Of a stretch of DNA of 64,000 nt, positions 1 through 11,318 are shown in pieces. The position numbers were made by a program, and so were the translations under genes. How positions within the stretch are numbered: the stretch's first letter is position 1; the number at the start of each line of letters is the position of its first letter. Source of the stretch: Iris pallida (Eukaryota > Streptophyta > Magnoliopsida > Asparagales > Iridaceae). Under the pieces are notes generated by a model that had not been told where the DNA came from, searched no databases, and worked only from the letters and a program-made list of their open reading frames with translations. The stretch lies in the NCBI GenBank assembly GCA_029216955.1, contig JANAVB010042257.1:1-64000 (forward strand), given 5' to 3'.

Positions 1-680
1 GCATATCCTTAAGTGTCTGAATAGTCCCTCTGACTGTCCGTCCGTTGGGGTGGTATGTGGTACTACTTGAGCTGAGTGCCCAAGCTAGTCTGCAAACTCC
101 TCAAGAAATGGAAAGTAAAGCGACTATCCTAATCCGAGATGATGCTGACCGGAACCCCATGAATCCTGACTATCTGCCGCATAAATATCTCCGCAAGCCT
201 CTCTGTAGACGTACCCACCAAGAATGGCAAGAAGTGGGCCAATTTGGTCAACCTGTCAACGATGACCCAAATCGCGTCTTTCCCTCCTGGTGTACGCGAT
301 AACTCAGATACGAAATCCATAGTGATATGCTTCCACTTCCACTCGAGAATGGGCAATGGCTGCAATAATCCACCAGGCCTCTGCCTCTCTGCCTTGACCT
401 GCTGACAGACCAAGCACCTAGCTACGAAGCGATCTACCTCCCGCTTCATTCCATACCACCAAACATGGTCCCACAGATCTCGGTACATCTTGTTGGCACC
501 AGGGTGTATAGAGTACTGAGATCTGTGGGCGTCCTGCAAAACCTGCTCCCTGAGATCTCCGCTGGGCACACATAACCTGGAACTGTGCCGCAAGGCACCA
601 TCCTCTGCAAGAGAAAACTTGCCCTCCACCAATCCTGCTCGAACCTGCTCTCGGAGACACCGCAGAGCAACGTCCTCAAA
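1..680 (-). pseudogene. gypsy-1 integrase (partial, broken)
   Basis: Integrase of a Ty3/gypsy element, which would insert retrotransposon cDNA into nuclear DNA. The open stretch 632-129 holds the zinc-binding H2C2 region (HPGANKMYRDL, then CLVCQQVK) followed by the catalytic core start (ITMDFVSELSRT, KDAIWVIVDRLTKLAHF). The reading continues to ISD, the second catalytic aspartate, then meets a stop and shifts frame below about 128. The third acidic residue region is scrambled near position 40 and the C-terminal end is outside the window. The N-terminal part between 680 and 632 runs in other frames. It is a decayed copy; the family assignment is secure. Confidence 0.85.
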
Positions 681-1330
681 CTATGCCACCTTGATCCTCT
701 CCATCAAGTCCGACTGTATCTGTATGCTCCACATCTGTATCTGTACTTCGGGCACGATCACCTCAATCCCAAGGCTCTCTAAGTCTGCAAGCAAGTACCG
801 ATCCATAGTCAAACACATGGCCGTCGGATACCTACTCAAGGCATCGACAACCTCGTTGGCCTTCCTGGATGATACTGAAGTGATATGTCGAAGTCTTTCA
901 TCAACTCTAGCCATCTGCGCTGCCTCATGTTCAGCTCCTTCTGAATGAACACATACTTTAACCTCTTGTGATCTGTAAAAAACTCTACCTGCTCTCCATA
1001 CAAATAGTAATTCTACAACTTCAGAGCAAATATCACTACTGCAAGCTCCAGGTCATTGGTAGGGTAGTTCTTCTCATGGGGACGTAATTGCCTGGAAGCA
1101 TAGTCAATCACCTTCCCATGCTGCTGTAAAACACAACCCAGCCCCTTCCCTAAAGCGTCAATATAAATAGTGAATCCCCCTGATCCTGAAGGCAATGTCA
1201 AAATCGGAGCTGTCGTAAGACGCTTCTTCAACTCGTCAAAAGCTGTCTGACACTCCTCTGACCAAACATACTCAGCATCCTTCTGGGTCAACCGAGTCAA
1301 CGGCTCTGTAACCCGAGAGAAATCCTGCAC
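681..1330 (-). pseudogene. gypsy-1 RNase H and connection domain
   Basis: RNase H removes the RNA strand of the RNA-DNA hybrid during reverse transcription. The stretch 1330-1013 begins with the RT connection region ([20 protein letters not shown]) and continues into RNase H ([16 protein letters not shown], then [31 protein letters not shown]). After a frame break near 1012, the RNase H end and spacer resume at 914-681 ([16 protein letters not shown], from the usual [10 protein letters not shown]). The canonical YTDAS motif reads YIDAL here. There are at least two frame changes, so it is inactive. Confidence 0.85.
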
Positions 1331-2109
1331 AAATCTCCTATAATATACCTACCAGCCCCAAGAAACAGCGGGTCAACTGAAATCCTATTTCTAGTCACTA
1401 CATGCCCCAAAAAGACAACCCGGTCCAAGAAGAACTCACACTTGGAGAGCTTCCCATAAAGCTGCTCCTTCCTGAGAGTCTCCAGCACTATCCTCAGATG
1501 CTCCTCGTGCTTCTCCTCGGTCTTGGAATACAAGATGTCGTCAATGAACACCACCACAAACTGATCCAGGTACTGGTGGAACACCTTGTTTATCAGGTTC
1601 ATAAACACTGCTGGTACATTGGTTAGCCCAAACGGCATAACCAAAAACTTAAACTACCCGTACCGCGTCCTGAAAGCGGTCTTGGGAATATCCTCCCTCT
1701 TTACCTTCACCTTCACCTGGTGATATCCTGACCTCAGATCAATCATGGAAAATACCCGAGCTCCGCTCAACTGGTCAAAAAGATCATCGATCTGCGGCAG
1801 TGGGTATCTTTTCTTGATCGTGAGGTTGTTGAGTGCCCTATTGTCAATACACATCCGTACTGACCCATCCTTCTTCGGCAAAAACAATACTGGTGCACCC
1901 CATGGCGACGAACTCGAACGGATGAAGCCCTTGTCCTGCAGCTCATCCACCTGCTTTTTCAGCTCCACCAACTCACTATTGTTCACTCGATAGACGTGCT
2001 GAGAGATGGGTTCCGCTCCTGGAACCAAGTCTATCGAGAACTCAATGTCTCTGTCTGGTGGCAATCCAGGCCACTCCTCTGGAAAAACATCCATATACTC
2101 TGCTATCAA
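1297..2109 (-). pseudogene. gypsy-1 reverse transcriptase
   Basis: RNA-dependent DNA polymerase of the Ty3/gypsy type. 2109-1654 carries the lead-in ([20 protein letters not shown]), the fingers ([37 protein letters not shown]) and IDLRSGYHQ. 1644-1297 carries [14 protein letters not shown] and the active-site [10 protein letters not shown] at about 1560-1530. There is a stop between the two blocks near 1650, a KVKV duplication before [10 protein letters not shown], and loss of a residue after the active site (DDILYSK instead of DDILIYSK). The C-terminal end shifts frame near 1330. The sequence resembles Tekay/Del chromoviruses, but the clade is inferred by eye. Confidence 0.88.
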
Positions 2110-2163
2110 GGGGTGTGGAATCGTCTGCTCCTCAACCGAGACTCCGCAGAAAAATTTGTTGCT

Positions 2164-2600
2164 CTACTCCGTATGACGTCTGGAGTACTCGAACTCTGGC
2201 TCCCCCGGCACTCTGAAGAAAACTCTACCCCCTCTGTAATCAATACTGGCGTGGTGCCTGCTCAACCAATCCATACCGAGTACTATATCGTAGTTCGACA
2301 ATGGCATTACGAGCAGGCTCACCTCCAACTCACGGCCTCCTAGAACAACACTCCGACCCTTACAAACATCACTCACGAGGATAATGCCACCCCCGATCGT
2401 GATCTTGTAAGTCCTAGGCAACGATTAAGCTATGATACCATGTCTAATCGCAAATGATACTGATATGAAGCCATACAACCACCGTAATCGAATAATGCAA
2501 AAGCTGGACTGGAGTCGAGAAGAACCGAACCTGCGATCAGCTCTCCTATCACCTCTGCATCTTTGGCCGGCATGGCAAAAGCTCGCCCCTGCTGGCCTCC
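2164..2600 (-). pseudogene. gypsy-1 aspartic protease, active site lost
   Basis: Retroviral-type aspartic protease that would cut the Gag-Pol polyprotein. The catalytic region reads ALFDYGG near 2510-2490, where the family has ALFDSGA, so the Asp-Ser-Gly triad is changed to Asp-Tyr-Gly. A frameshift then separates it from the downstream half at 2421-2164 (DIVLGMDWLSRHHASIDYRG, typical of the plant RVP_2 protease family just before RT). The changed triad plus the frameshift indicate a dead enzyme. Confidence 0.8.
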
Positions 2601-3831
2601 CCTTCCTGCTGGTAGTGCTGGACGAATCTCTGCTGCTGTGACGGCAGGGCTGGTCCCCTCTGCTGGCCTGTTGGAGTTCTGACTACTGCTCCCTGAGCTG
2701 CTCGTCCCATGCGACACTCCCTCATCTGGTGGTCTGCTGAACCACACCTAAGCACTGGCCCAGCCTCTTCTGGCACACATTGAAGACATTCCCAGGCTTT
2801 TTGCAGTAAGCACAAATAATAACCTGTCTCTGGCCCTGCTGGTGCTGTCTCGGCTGCTGCTGTTGTCTCTGTGGAACGGCTGCGGCTGGAACTGCCTCGG
2901 CTGCTGGTGCTGAAAGTGAGGACTCTTGGCCTGGCCTCCGCTGTTGCCCCCAACTGGGTCCCGCCCCCTCTTGAGCCTAAGCTCAAGATCATCCTCAGCC
3001 AATAAGGCTTCCGTCAAGATCTTCTCGAAAGTGGCATCCCTGTTGCCCTTGGTCAAGGACTTGACTTCCTTGACCAAACCCTTCCGGAACCTCTGGACCT
3101 TCGCCGTCTCGCTCAAGCCCTCTACGAATCTGCCGAGGCGGTCGAACTCCCCAGCGTACTCCTCTACTGACAGGCTTCCCTGAACTAAGCTCTCGAACTG
3201 CGACTCCAAGGCTCGGAGCGCTGAATCTGGAAAGAACTTCTTCTTGAAGAAGCCCTTGAACTCCTCCCAGGTCTGTCCACCTACCCCCATCCTGGGGTCT
3301 GACTGATACCAGGTGCGAGCAAGATCTCTCATCCGGCTAGCTGCTGCCTCTATTTGGAGATCTGCCGGTATCCGGGCCAGGCGGAAGATCTCCTCTATAT
3401 GCTCGATCCACTCAATAGCATATAGGATCCCTTCCGTCCCTAGGAAGTCTCTGGGGCTCATCTTCTGGAACTGCTCTATCCCCGGTATCCTCGGCTGCTG
3501 AACCACTGGTCGAGCTGCGACTGTCGTAAAGGCCAACTCCATGTCCCTTCCTGTCGGGCCTGCTGCCGGTCAATAAACTGCTGGAAGTAGGCGAACATCT
3601 GTGCCGCATCCATGTATCCTTTAGGGGCGGCTGCTGGAACTGCATCTCTGGGATCATTGGGTCCAGCCTCCTAGCTGGTGGAGACATACCCTATGCTAAT
3701 GCTGTTGAAGCCCCAATACGAGCAGAGGTGGCAGGAGCTGCAGTCTCCTGTCCCTGCTGAACTGGCTGAGAGGTAGCAGTCCCCTCTACAACATCCCCAT
3801 GAATGGTACGCTACGACCGCGTCTCCACCAT
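2560..3831 (-). pseudogene. gypsy-1 gag
   Basis: Capsid-nucleocapsid protein. I place the start at the ATG on the minus strand at 3831, because it opens with MVETRS, a start common in plant chromovirus gags; a stop follows in the next codon, so the N-terminal region is already broken. The best-preserved stretch is 3542-2748 (264 residues) with the retrotransposon gag capsid fold (SPRDFLGTEGILYAIEWIEH, ARTWYQ, WEEFKGFFKKKFFP, EYAGEFDRL). Downstream are zinc-knuckle remains, CLRCGSADHQMREC, in a shifted frame at about 2820-2760. At least three frame changes are present. Confidence 0.85.
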
Positions 3832-4007
3832 CCTGAAGACAGACCAACAAGAGTATTAATTTCTGAGAAAGAAGCGATATAACAAAGGCAGACAGTTAGA
3901 ATTCAAAAGAATCAGTTGACAATAAGGGTTTAGATGGCAATAAAAGAGTTTTTCCTAATGTGATTGAGTACCTTGAAAACTAATGTCCTATATCCTACTG
4001 CACAGGC
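3832..4007 (-). other. gypsy-1 leader and primer-site region
   Basis: Short untranslated stretch between LTR and gag on the minus strand. Just inside the LTR it reads GCCTGTGCAG, loosely like the CCTATGCAGG found at the same place in gypsy-3. A textbook initiator-Met primer site is not visible. A TGGTATTCG string lies about 20 nt inside the assigned LTR end, so the boundary could be off by that much. Confidence 0.4.
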
Positions 4008-5323
4008 TGTAGTGATACTCTGGTTCGAATACCACTACACTTCTAGTCTAGACCTACATCGCAGTGTCGGCGGTAGAACGTTGCCCTAGGTCACAACATC
4101 TAACAATATAATTCTAAGCAGTTTATACTCCCCGAATGGGGGTGACATAGCAGAATGTAAACCCAATCACAACTAAGGAAGAAGAAGCACGATATGATAT
4201 AGAACTCAAAGAAATACTGATGATCAGAAGAGTCTAAGATGACATCTCAGCAAACATCCAGAAATACAAGGTCTCAACTACAGAGTATGAAAGAATATAT
4301 ACAACCCAGATCTCAAAGACAGAAATAAAGTCTAACTAAAACTAGTCTCAAGACAACATAAGTAAGATAAAGCCTAACTAAGCTAGTCTAGGCAGTAGGG
4401 GTAAAGTCATCAGCTAGAGCTGGGTCCTCCTGGGGGTCCAGCTCACAAGTGTCGTCTAGGTCTGCCCCGTAGAAGGTATCCACACAGGCCTCCTCCTCGT
4501 CCTCTCTAATATTTTCAACATGTCCAGTCAGGACAGGAGCGAGCACAATACATCTCAACAGATCATAGCAGGTTAGAAAATATAATCATGCAGTAAACTA
4601 AGATACATGAACTGAAAGAAATACAGTATGTAAACAGAGAGAGAACTGTAATAGAAATATCTACTATAAATAAAAACTAACAGTGGCTAGTGAGTCAGAG
4701 TACAATATAGACATGTAAATGGCATAGGAGATTCTGATGCTACACTACGGAAAGATTCTGATGCTATACTACTTTGATATTATTCACATGTCTACTTCTA
4801 CTCCCCCGTACCCCCAATCAATACACAAGGATCCAGCCAGGTTATGTTATGATTCCATGCAATGGCCCACAAGGGGTGATACATGGTATGCCCATAAATG
4901 GGTGATTCTAGGAATGCCCATAAATGGGAGATTCAAGGAGACTCTGTGATCATGAGAGTACATGTCACAAGTGATCAATGAACCATGAAGCATAGTAATA
5001 TACAATGTAAGTGAAATGCACAGAACATGTAGTATCCGATGCTCCTGAAGGATAACATCTCAAGAAGGGATCCATATAGTACTAATCCGTGTGACCAACG
5101 TGACAGTATCAAGTAAAGTAATTTAAAGCAGGAAAATAATTCTAAATATGATATAAAATGATCAGAGAATTACTCGCCTGGTATCTGAGTGTTCGGATGA
5201 AATGTACTGTCCGAGGAGAGGTGTCTGGCTCCTAATCAGAACAGCACAAGTCACAACAAGTCTAAAATGATAACAAGATGCAATTCAATGCATTCTAAAT
5301 GAATCTAGTTTAATCTAGGCCAA

Positions 5324-5416
5324 AGTCAACTCTTGGTCAACTTTGGTCAACCCTGAAAGTCAAACCTAGGTCAACTATGGTCAAACTAGGTCTAACAAGT
5401 CTAAATTAGGTCAATC
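5324..5416. promoter_or_regulatory. Cluster of GGTCAA/AGTCAA (W-box-like) motifs in gypsy-1 LTR
   Basis: Five GGTCAA and two AGTCAA copies occur within about 90 bp (TTGACC/TTGACT on the LTR sense strand). TTGAC is the core bound by plant WRKY factors. Whether they act as such sites here is inference. Confidence 0.45.
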
Positions 5417-6419
5417 TAGCCTATACTAGTCTATCAAGACTACCCAAGGCTATACAAGTCTATACTAGTCTATTACAACATAAAGCCAACCCAACATCAC
5501 ATAACCTATATTACATGCATCTATGCCTACACATGGAAACCACACTTGGCTATATGCCAAACACCTATAATACATTAGGCAATCAATATTACATATAGAT
5601 ATACATGTATCACATATAATATATACATTATGTATATAGGCCTACTAAATAGGCATTCAATATACATAATACATATGTTGATGTATACATGGTACATACC
5701 AACATATATTCATTATACATGTTAACATATTACCTACATTATACATAACACATTATATATAACAACTTGTATATGTGTAAGTGACTGAAAACATGTGTGT
5801 GTGTGAAGACATGAGAGGGGGTATGTGTGAGTGACAAGTGTCAAGTATCAATACATATGCATACATTATATTACTCATGCATTCATGTCAACTATTATCT
5901 TATACTACTATATGTATTATATATTACATATATATAGACATATTCATATATAGGAGGGGAAGGGGGTAACATGAAACAGTGTGTGTTTGTGTGTTAGTGA
6001 TTCATGGCAGTGGTGGGGTGAACATAGAGTGTCAATGGAGTTTTCAGGAAATCAGTGAGTAACAGTATGGTTCACATGACAGTATGGTATGTCAGTGACA
6101 TGCAAACCATCTCAGGTTTTAGAGAAATCAGTTCAATTACAGTTGACAGTTAACTATAAACTAAAACTCAGATTTTGAGCCCAAAACAAATCCAAAACAT
6201 CCCAAAATCAACACACAATTAGTTAACAAGTAGGTGCATCATATTAGGGTATTAAACATGGAATTAACAGTATTAAACTAAACTAAAATGGATGCCAAAA
6301 TCCAATTTGAAAAACTGGAATACATAAAAATACTTGTTTCAGTCCAAAATAGGGTAAATGGGATTACATGTATAAAACTAAGCTAAAATAAACTATAAAT
6401 GGTTGCTAACGTATCCTAG

Positions 6420-6925
6420 ATATGTGCACATGTCATACAGACCAATTCGTGTACATACGAGTAGACACAGCCGTGTCCAACACAACACAAACACTTACAG
6501 TGCACACGGACACAGAAATTGCAGTGCAGTCTCGTGCACAAGTGCACGCGTGTCGTGCACCCGACACATGCCAAACCAGGCCTCGTGTTCACAATCCTAG
6601 GTTCGCCAGGTGTCAGGCTACCTACCTATCAACCTGATTTGGGTCGACGTGTCCCCGTGTCCAGTTATCAAACCGTAATAGTGGCGACTGAACGCGTGAG
6701 CCAGTGCAGTGCAAAACCGATGCACGAGCTCGTGCTCCCTCGATACGACACGAGAGGTCATGCCACTTGGGAGTGTCGTGTCAGACACTGGCCCAACGTG
6801 TCCTCAAAGAATCACGTGTCCACGTGCCGTGTCCAACGAGAAATTCACCCCGAGTAGCAGGACACTGCTCACGGGCTGAACGCACGTGTTCGTGTCCAGA
6901 TCCCGACACGACACGACACTAATTC
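6420..6925. repeat. GC-rich array of short CGTGTC/GACACG motifs in gypsy-1 LTR
   Basis: A sharp compositional island inside an AT-rich LTR. Dozens of CGTGTC, GACACG, CACGTGTCC and CGTGCAC words occur in both orientations without a fixed period. The open frames across this block are by-products of the repeats. Some copies contain the G-box core CACGTG. Confidence 0.6.
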
Positions 6926-7844
6926 AAACTCAGACCACTGGAAAACATCAACCCACATCTAGATCTAAATTCCTATTCAAAAACTTTCAAAAACCAAATC
7001 AAATGCCCTTTGGGGCATTTCATCAAACACCTTGCCTATGAGAGTGATACGTGTCCAATTAGGACACGAAATGGACACGAAACCTAGGTTTAGCTATGCC
7101 TACAGTTAGGGTAGACCTAGGGCTTTCCAAATATGCAAAGAAAACTAAATTTAATGGTGTTTAGATGGTTTTACCTATTGGTGTCCAAATGCAAGAAAAG
7201 CTTCAATAGGGGGTTCTTCTTGCTAGCAAATAGCTCCAAATTGTCCCAAAGCTGAGATTTAACACCATGGACAGCAAGTATAGGTGATTTAGAATCTAAT
7301 GCAGTTGATTTGAAAGAAAAGGAATTAAAAATGGATTTTCTATGATTTAATAAAGTTGGGAAAATACCTCTTCTTTAAACTTGATCTTTCCTAAAAGAGG
7401 CTAGCCCTAAATGAAGAGACTACTTATAGGGGGAAATACCAATGCTTGGCCGGCCAACTAAGTTAGGGTTAGGGTTGGCAATAGCTAATGGGCTTCTATG
7501 GGCTTAAGTCAAATCAATGGTTTCAAAATCATAAGTCATGGCTCTAAATCACTATTCCACCTATTACAACTTGATTCTAAATGACTTAAATTAGTTTAAC
7601 TTAAGTTAGACTAAGACCCTATCATGCTAACCAAGTCACCATAGCTAAGTTTAGGTTCTAGGCTAGTCTACAAGGTCCAAACTAGTCTCAAATCAACATA
7701 CCACTTATCAACTTAATTAATTAATACAAAAATCACATAAATTCCAATAAATCTCAATAATTCACAATAATTCCAAATAAATCCCAAAAATTCAAAAACC
7801 AAAATATCCCTATACTAGAAATGTGGTAGTGACAGTTCTTGCAG

Positions 7845-8000
7845 AACCCAGTTGCATCAGTAGGTCTCTATGTTGATAATGGTTCTGTGTATGAAACACC
7901 GACTTCTTCTGGCGTCTCACATCTTTGGAGCGGATGGCCTTTAAAAGCAGTATAAACATGGGTCATTTGCGTATCGTGCGAGAAATAGAAGCTATTTCTA
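7845..8000 (+). pseudogene. Mitochondrial processing peptidase alpha subunit, one-exon fragment
   Basis: A splice-acceptor-like TTCTTGCAG precedes 7845. The exon reads NPVASVGLYVDNGSVYETP and then, after a one-base frameshift near 7924, ERMAFKSSINMGHLRIVREI, ending in EAI before the similarity stops. This matches, from family knowledge, the N-terminal M16 peptidase-fold region of plant mitochondrial processing peptidase alpha (also the core-2 protein of complex III), which helps remove presequences from imported proteins. The usual continuation GGNVTASASRE is absent and the next bases are AT-rich intron-like DNA. No other exon of the gene was found nearby. It is a broken fragment, either the remains of a host gene or a piece captured by CACTA-1. 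Confidence 0.75.
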
Positions 8001-10283
8001 AAATACTCTAAATTTAGTATTTTTTTGACAAATACACCTCCTTCATAGTAACTGAAATTATTGGTATGATAAATCCAAACATTACAAATGATGCTTGCTA
8101 CTTCTAAAGATTGCTCTTAATAGAGTTGACTGGTAAAAAAGGATCATTAAGTACTAAAAGATAGAAGCTTTCATGTCTTTTTGTTTTGTATCCATGTATC
8201 GGATTTTCAACTCGAAGAATGTAGTTCCTTTTCCTCCTTAGGTTATGTGGCAAAGATATGAATGCGGTTACCTATAGCAAATGGTATCTTCTTTACCTCT
8301 TTGGCTAGACTCTTTTCTATTATGGGGGTGTGGGTTCTGAAGAGTACTCCTTGATTGCGGAAGCATACATTTAATGACCAAAAGGTAATACCTTTGGAAA
8401 GCTGTCTTTTATTCTCAAGCACCTTAGCTAGGAATTTGGCAATAGCTTAGAGGAGCAATGACTTGTTGAGATCCCATGGGTAAACCGGACAAGCTTCACG
8501 TTTGGACCGACCCATGTGTAAACCGGCCCATGAAGAAACTTTTGAAGGATTGGGAGATATTTTTCTTTAATATACACTAACATTTTGGTAGTCATGACAG
8601 AGATATCTTTCTTTAATATACATAGAGACTTGGATTGTTGGCATTTTTCCTATAGGTTGATAATGAGTATAAATTACAAGACATAAAGAAGCTTTTGAAG
8701 GATTAGGAGATGAAGGGGAAGACACTAATTAAACAAAAGGCTTGCTGATATCCAAATGGATAAAGTGAAGCACTTGCTTGTAGAGAGTTCATTTTTGCTT
8801 TATTGAGTAGTGTTTATATACTTGCTTGCATATTTCTCGGTTAGGAATGCAAATTCATTGCTATAGAATTCACAAATCTTCAGTTGACTCTGAAAAGCTT
8901 CAAACTACAATAAATAATGTCTCACTTAAAGTTGCTTCTGATATGAAAAGAATAATGGAGATGGTAGTACTATTTGAAGTTCGGTTGAAAGACATGAATC
9001 CAAATTTGGATTCAATTTCTGATTAAGAGTTCTTGTGTGAACTTCCTATAAAATTGGTTGTGTTGTAATGATCCTCACATGTTTATTCGGATAACGGAGA
9101 AAGGCTCACGTGTATAATGAAAGTGTTGAAGAATTCAATATAACAACACAAGAGTCTGATGATCTTAAACAACAATATAAAGGATTGAGAAAGAAAAGGT
9201 AAATGGGAATGTATACTCGTCCATGCTCTAGCTAATTTGACATATTTAACACAAGTAGTGATGATATTGTTTATTGTCATTTCAGGTTGGATGAGTTTAT
9301 GGCAGAATTTAATATTATATCCCTAAAGTTGAAGGAGATGCATTCGGTTTTGCTAATTACAAGGCCTTATCCTCTCTTTCTTCAAAAATGTGTCCATCAT
9401 AGGACATTATGTCAAAGATTGAACAAAAGATGCACACTTTGTTATCATAAGGTAAGATAATGCTCCTATATTTACATGCACAATTTGAGGATTTAACTTC
9501 CCTATTTATGTTCTTGTCTAGTTCTATTTGTTTAGGCATGTTGGCAACAAAAGCAATAGAGCAATATGAACAAACTTTTGTTATCTAAAGAAGAAAACAG
9601 GAAAAAAAGTAGCACTAGCCTTTTATGTTCTGTTTCCATTTACCAACCCATTTACCAATATGACAATGTTTTTAAACAACATGTAATGCACTAGCCATTT
9701 TATTATGTTCTCGCAACTTTAAAAAGTAGGATTTTACAAATTATTTTTAATTTTTACAGATGCAGGTTGATGTCCCACTAGAAGATGTGCATTTCTCAGA
9801 CGAATACTGGAACAATATGGTATGCAACTCATCCATTCTGCATAATGAAGTTTTTTACACTTTATTAATACACTAAATTTGAAGGTTATATTGGAAGAAC
9901 TAGCAATTACTGATCTACATCATGGGATGGGAGAGGTTTTGGAGATGATATCATTATATTTCAGATTATGTATATGTAATTATGGTCAAAATGAAATATT
10001 TGGTCTAATAATGGTTGTATAAATCAACTTACCCAACAGCCTTTTATACTGAGACTCATCTTTGTTAACCTTATCATTGTCAAGCCACCAATTAGGATGT
10101 TGCTCATGTGGATATAGCGATTTAGCAACATGTAACAGAAATTCTTGTAGCAATCTCTTGGATAGGTGCTCATGTATTTTCTAATAGGAAGGTTATTATT
10201 TTCTTGGAAGCACTATCAATTCTTTTGTTTCCATTTTAGGTAAATCTGACACTTGAACACAAATTTCATGTTGATGTGATTCA
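8001..10283. other. Decayed AT-rich DNA, probably inside CACTA-1
   Basis: There is no recognisable gene. A 66-residue open stretch at 8826-9026 ends in DMNPNLDSISD and matches nothing I know. A short exon-like block at about 9761-9818 (acceptor TTTTTACAG, DVPLEDVHFSDEYWNNM, donor GTATGC) looks spliced but is not identified. An imperfect duplicated phrase, CTTTTGAAGGATT, occurs at about 8540 and 8690. Because the right flank of the LARD continues into a CACTA terminus, this block is inferred to be CACTA-1 interior. Confidence 0.35.
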
Positions 10284-10288
10284 CTTGC
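10284..10288. repeat. Target-site duplication CTTGC, left copy
   Basis: CTTGC lies directly before the TGTAACCCC start of the LARD and is repeated exactly at 31314-31318 after its CGTGACA end. A 5-bp duplication is standard for LTR retrotransposons. Confidence 0.92.
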
Positions 10289-11318
10289 TGTAACCCCTCT
10301 TCCCAAAATTTGTTTAAAAATATTTTATTTATTTATTTGAATTAAATGGTGATTTTTTAGAATTTTTTTATAAATCATTAATTAGTTAATTATCACGATA
10401 GATAATTTTAGCAATAGTGGAGTTTTGGAGTACAAGGTGACTAGAAATGATGGCACGGATAGTGCAATGGCGTGCTTTGACTAGTGTATAAGCCCTGCCT
10501 GGGAAGGCAGAGGCATAGTGATGTTGTAACTAGGAAAACTAGGCCAAGTTGCGACTTAACCCTTACCGAAGATTTATTTATTTATTATTATATTAGAGTT
10601 TAGGAAAACAGGTTATACCATTTTAGCCCGGACTGGACCCGAACTGAGCTCAAGCCCATGTAGTCATGCGGGACGTCCAATGACATTCGTGTTGACGTAT
10701 GTTGGTAGGATTGTGGTGTATTCCGTTTTAAACATGATAAATATTTCTAAGTATTCATAATTAAATATTATAAATATTAGTATTAGTTGATATTCAATGC
10801 TAATTGTATAAACTAGGTCCTGGTATATTTTAGGATTATTCTACTGCATATAATGGTATATATACCATTATTGTTTTATTGAAATTCGTTATTATTATTA
10901 TAATATTATTTTATTATCAAGGTTATTATTATATAATATTATTTTTCTTATTATTGGTTATACTATAGTTGTCAAATATATGTATAATATATATAATATA
11001 TATAATATATATATATATGTATATATATATATAATTTATATATAATATATTATAATATATAGATAAAAAAAAAAAATTTAGATAAGGCCCTAGACTGAAA
11101 ATAGATAATATTAAATGTATGGGATTTTTAGAGTATTATATCTATATATGATACATGTGCATATATGGGTATATATATATAGAAATATTTTCATATATAC
11201 GTATATTTTTTATATATGTATATTTTCATATATATGTATGTATGTATATATATATATATTAAAAAAAAATATTTATATATTATATATATATATATATAAT
11301 ATAGATATATATATATAT
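10289..11318 (+). repeat. LARD 5' LTR, left part
   Basis: Collinear with 28064-28900 of the 3' LTR, including the phrase GGCGTGCTTTGACTAGTGTA and the ATGTATGGGATTTTTAGAG block just before the TA tract. It breaks off in (TA)n where the pararetrovirus begins. The open frames in the TA tract are low-complexity artefacts. Confidence 0.88.

Larger units (their letters stand above)
1..7834 (-). mobile_element. gypsy-1: Ty3/gypsy retrotransposon, 5' LTR plus most of gag-pol
   Basis: Read on the minus strand, the order is LTR (4008-7834), leader, gag, protease, reverse transcriptase, RNase H and integrase. This is the Ty3/gypsy (Metaviridae) order. The 3' end of integrase and the 3' LTR lie beyond the left edge of the window. 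All genes are broken by frameshifts or stops, so the copy is defective. The right flank at 7835 is a splice acceptor and peptidase-like exon, so the element appears to have landed in or beside an intron of that fragment. The target duplication cannot be tested because the left end is missing. Confidence 0.9.
4008..7834 (-). repeat. gypsy-1 5' LTR (3.8 kb)
   Basis: The stretch starts TGTAGTGATAC and ends GTGGTAGTGACA on the plus strand, giving TG...CA ends with short inverted similarity. It lies directly upstream of gag in the minus orientation. It contains no credible gene. It shares the block GTGTCGGCGGTAGAACGTTG (4058-4077) with the LARD-family LTR at 63222, pointing to common LTR ancestry. 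Inside are a GTCAA-rich cluster (5324-5416) and a GC-rich cluster of CGTGTC-type motifs (6420-6925). The second LTR is outside the window, so the ends rest on motif evidence only. Confidence 0.7.

Noticed and set aside
4022..4040. TGGTTCGAATACCAC as a tRNA T-arm
   Set aside because: No cloverleaf can be built from the surrounding bases; it is LTR sequence.
6403..6922. Overlapping plus-strand frames in the gypsy-1 LTR
   Set aside because: By-product of the stop-poor CGTGTC island; three frames are open at once.
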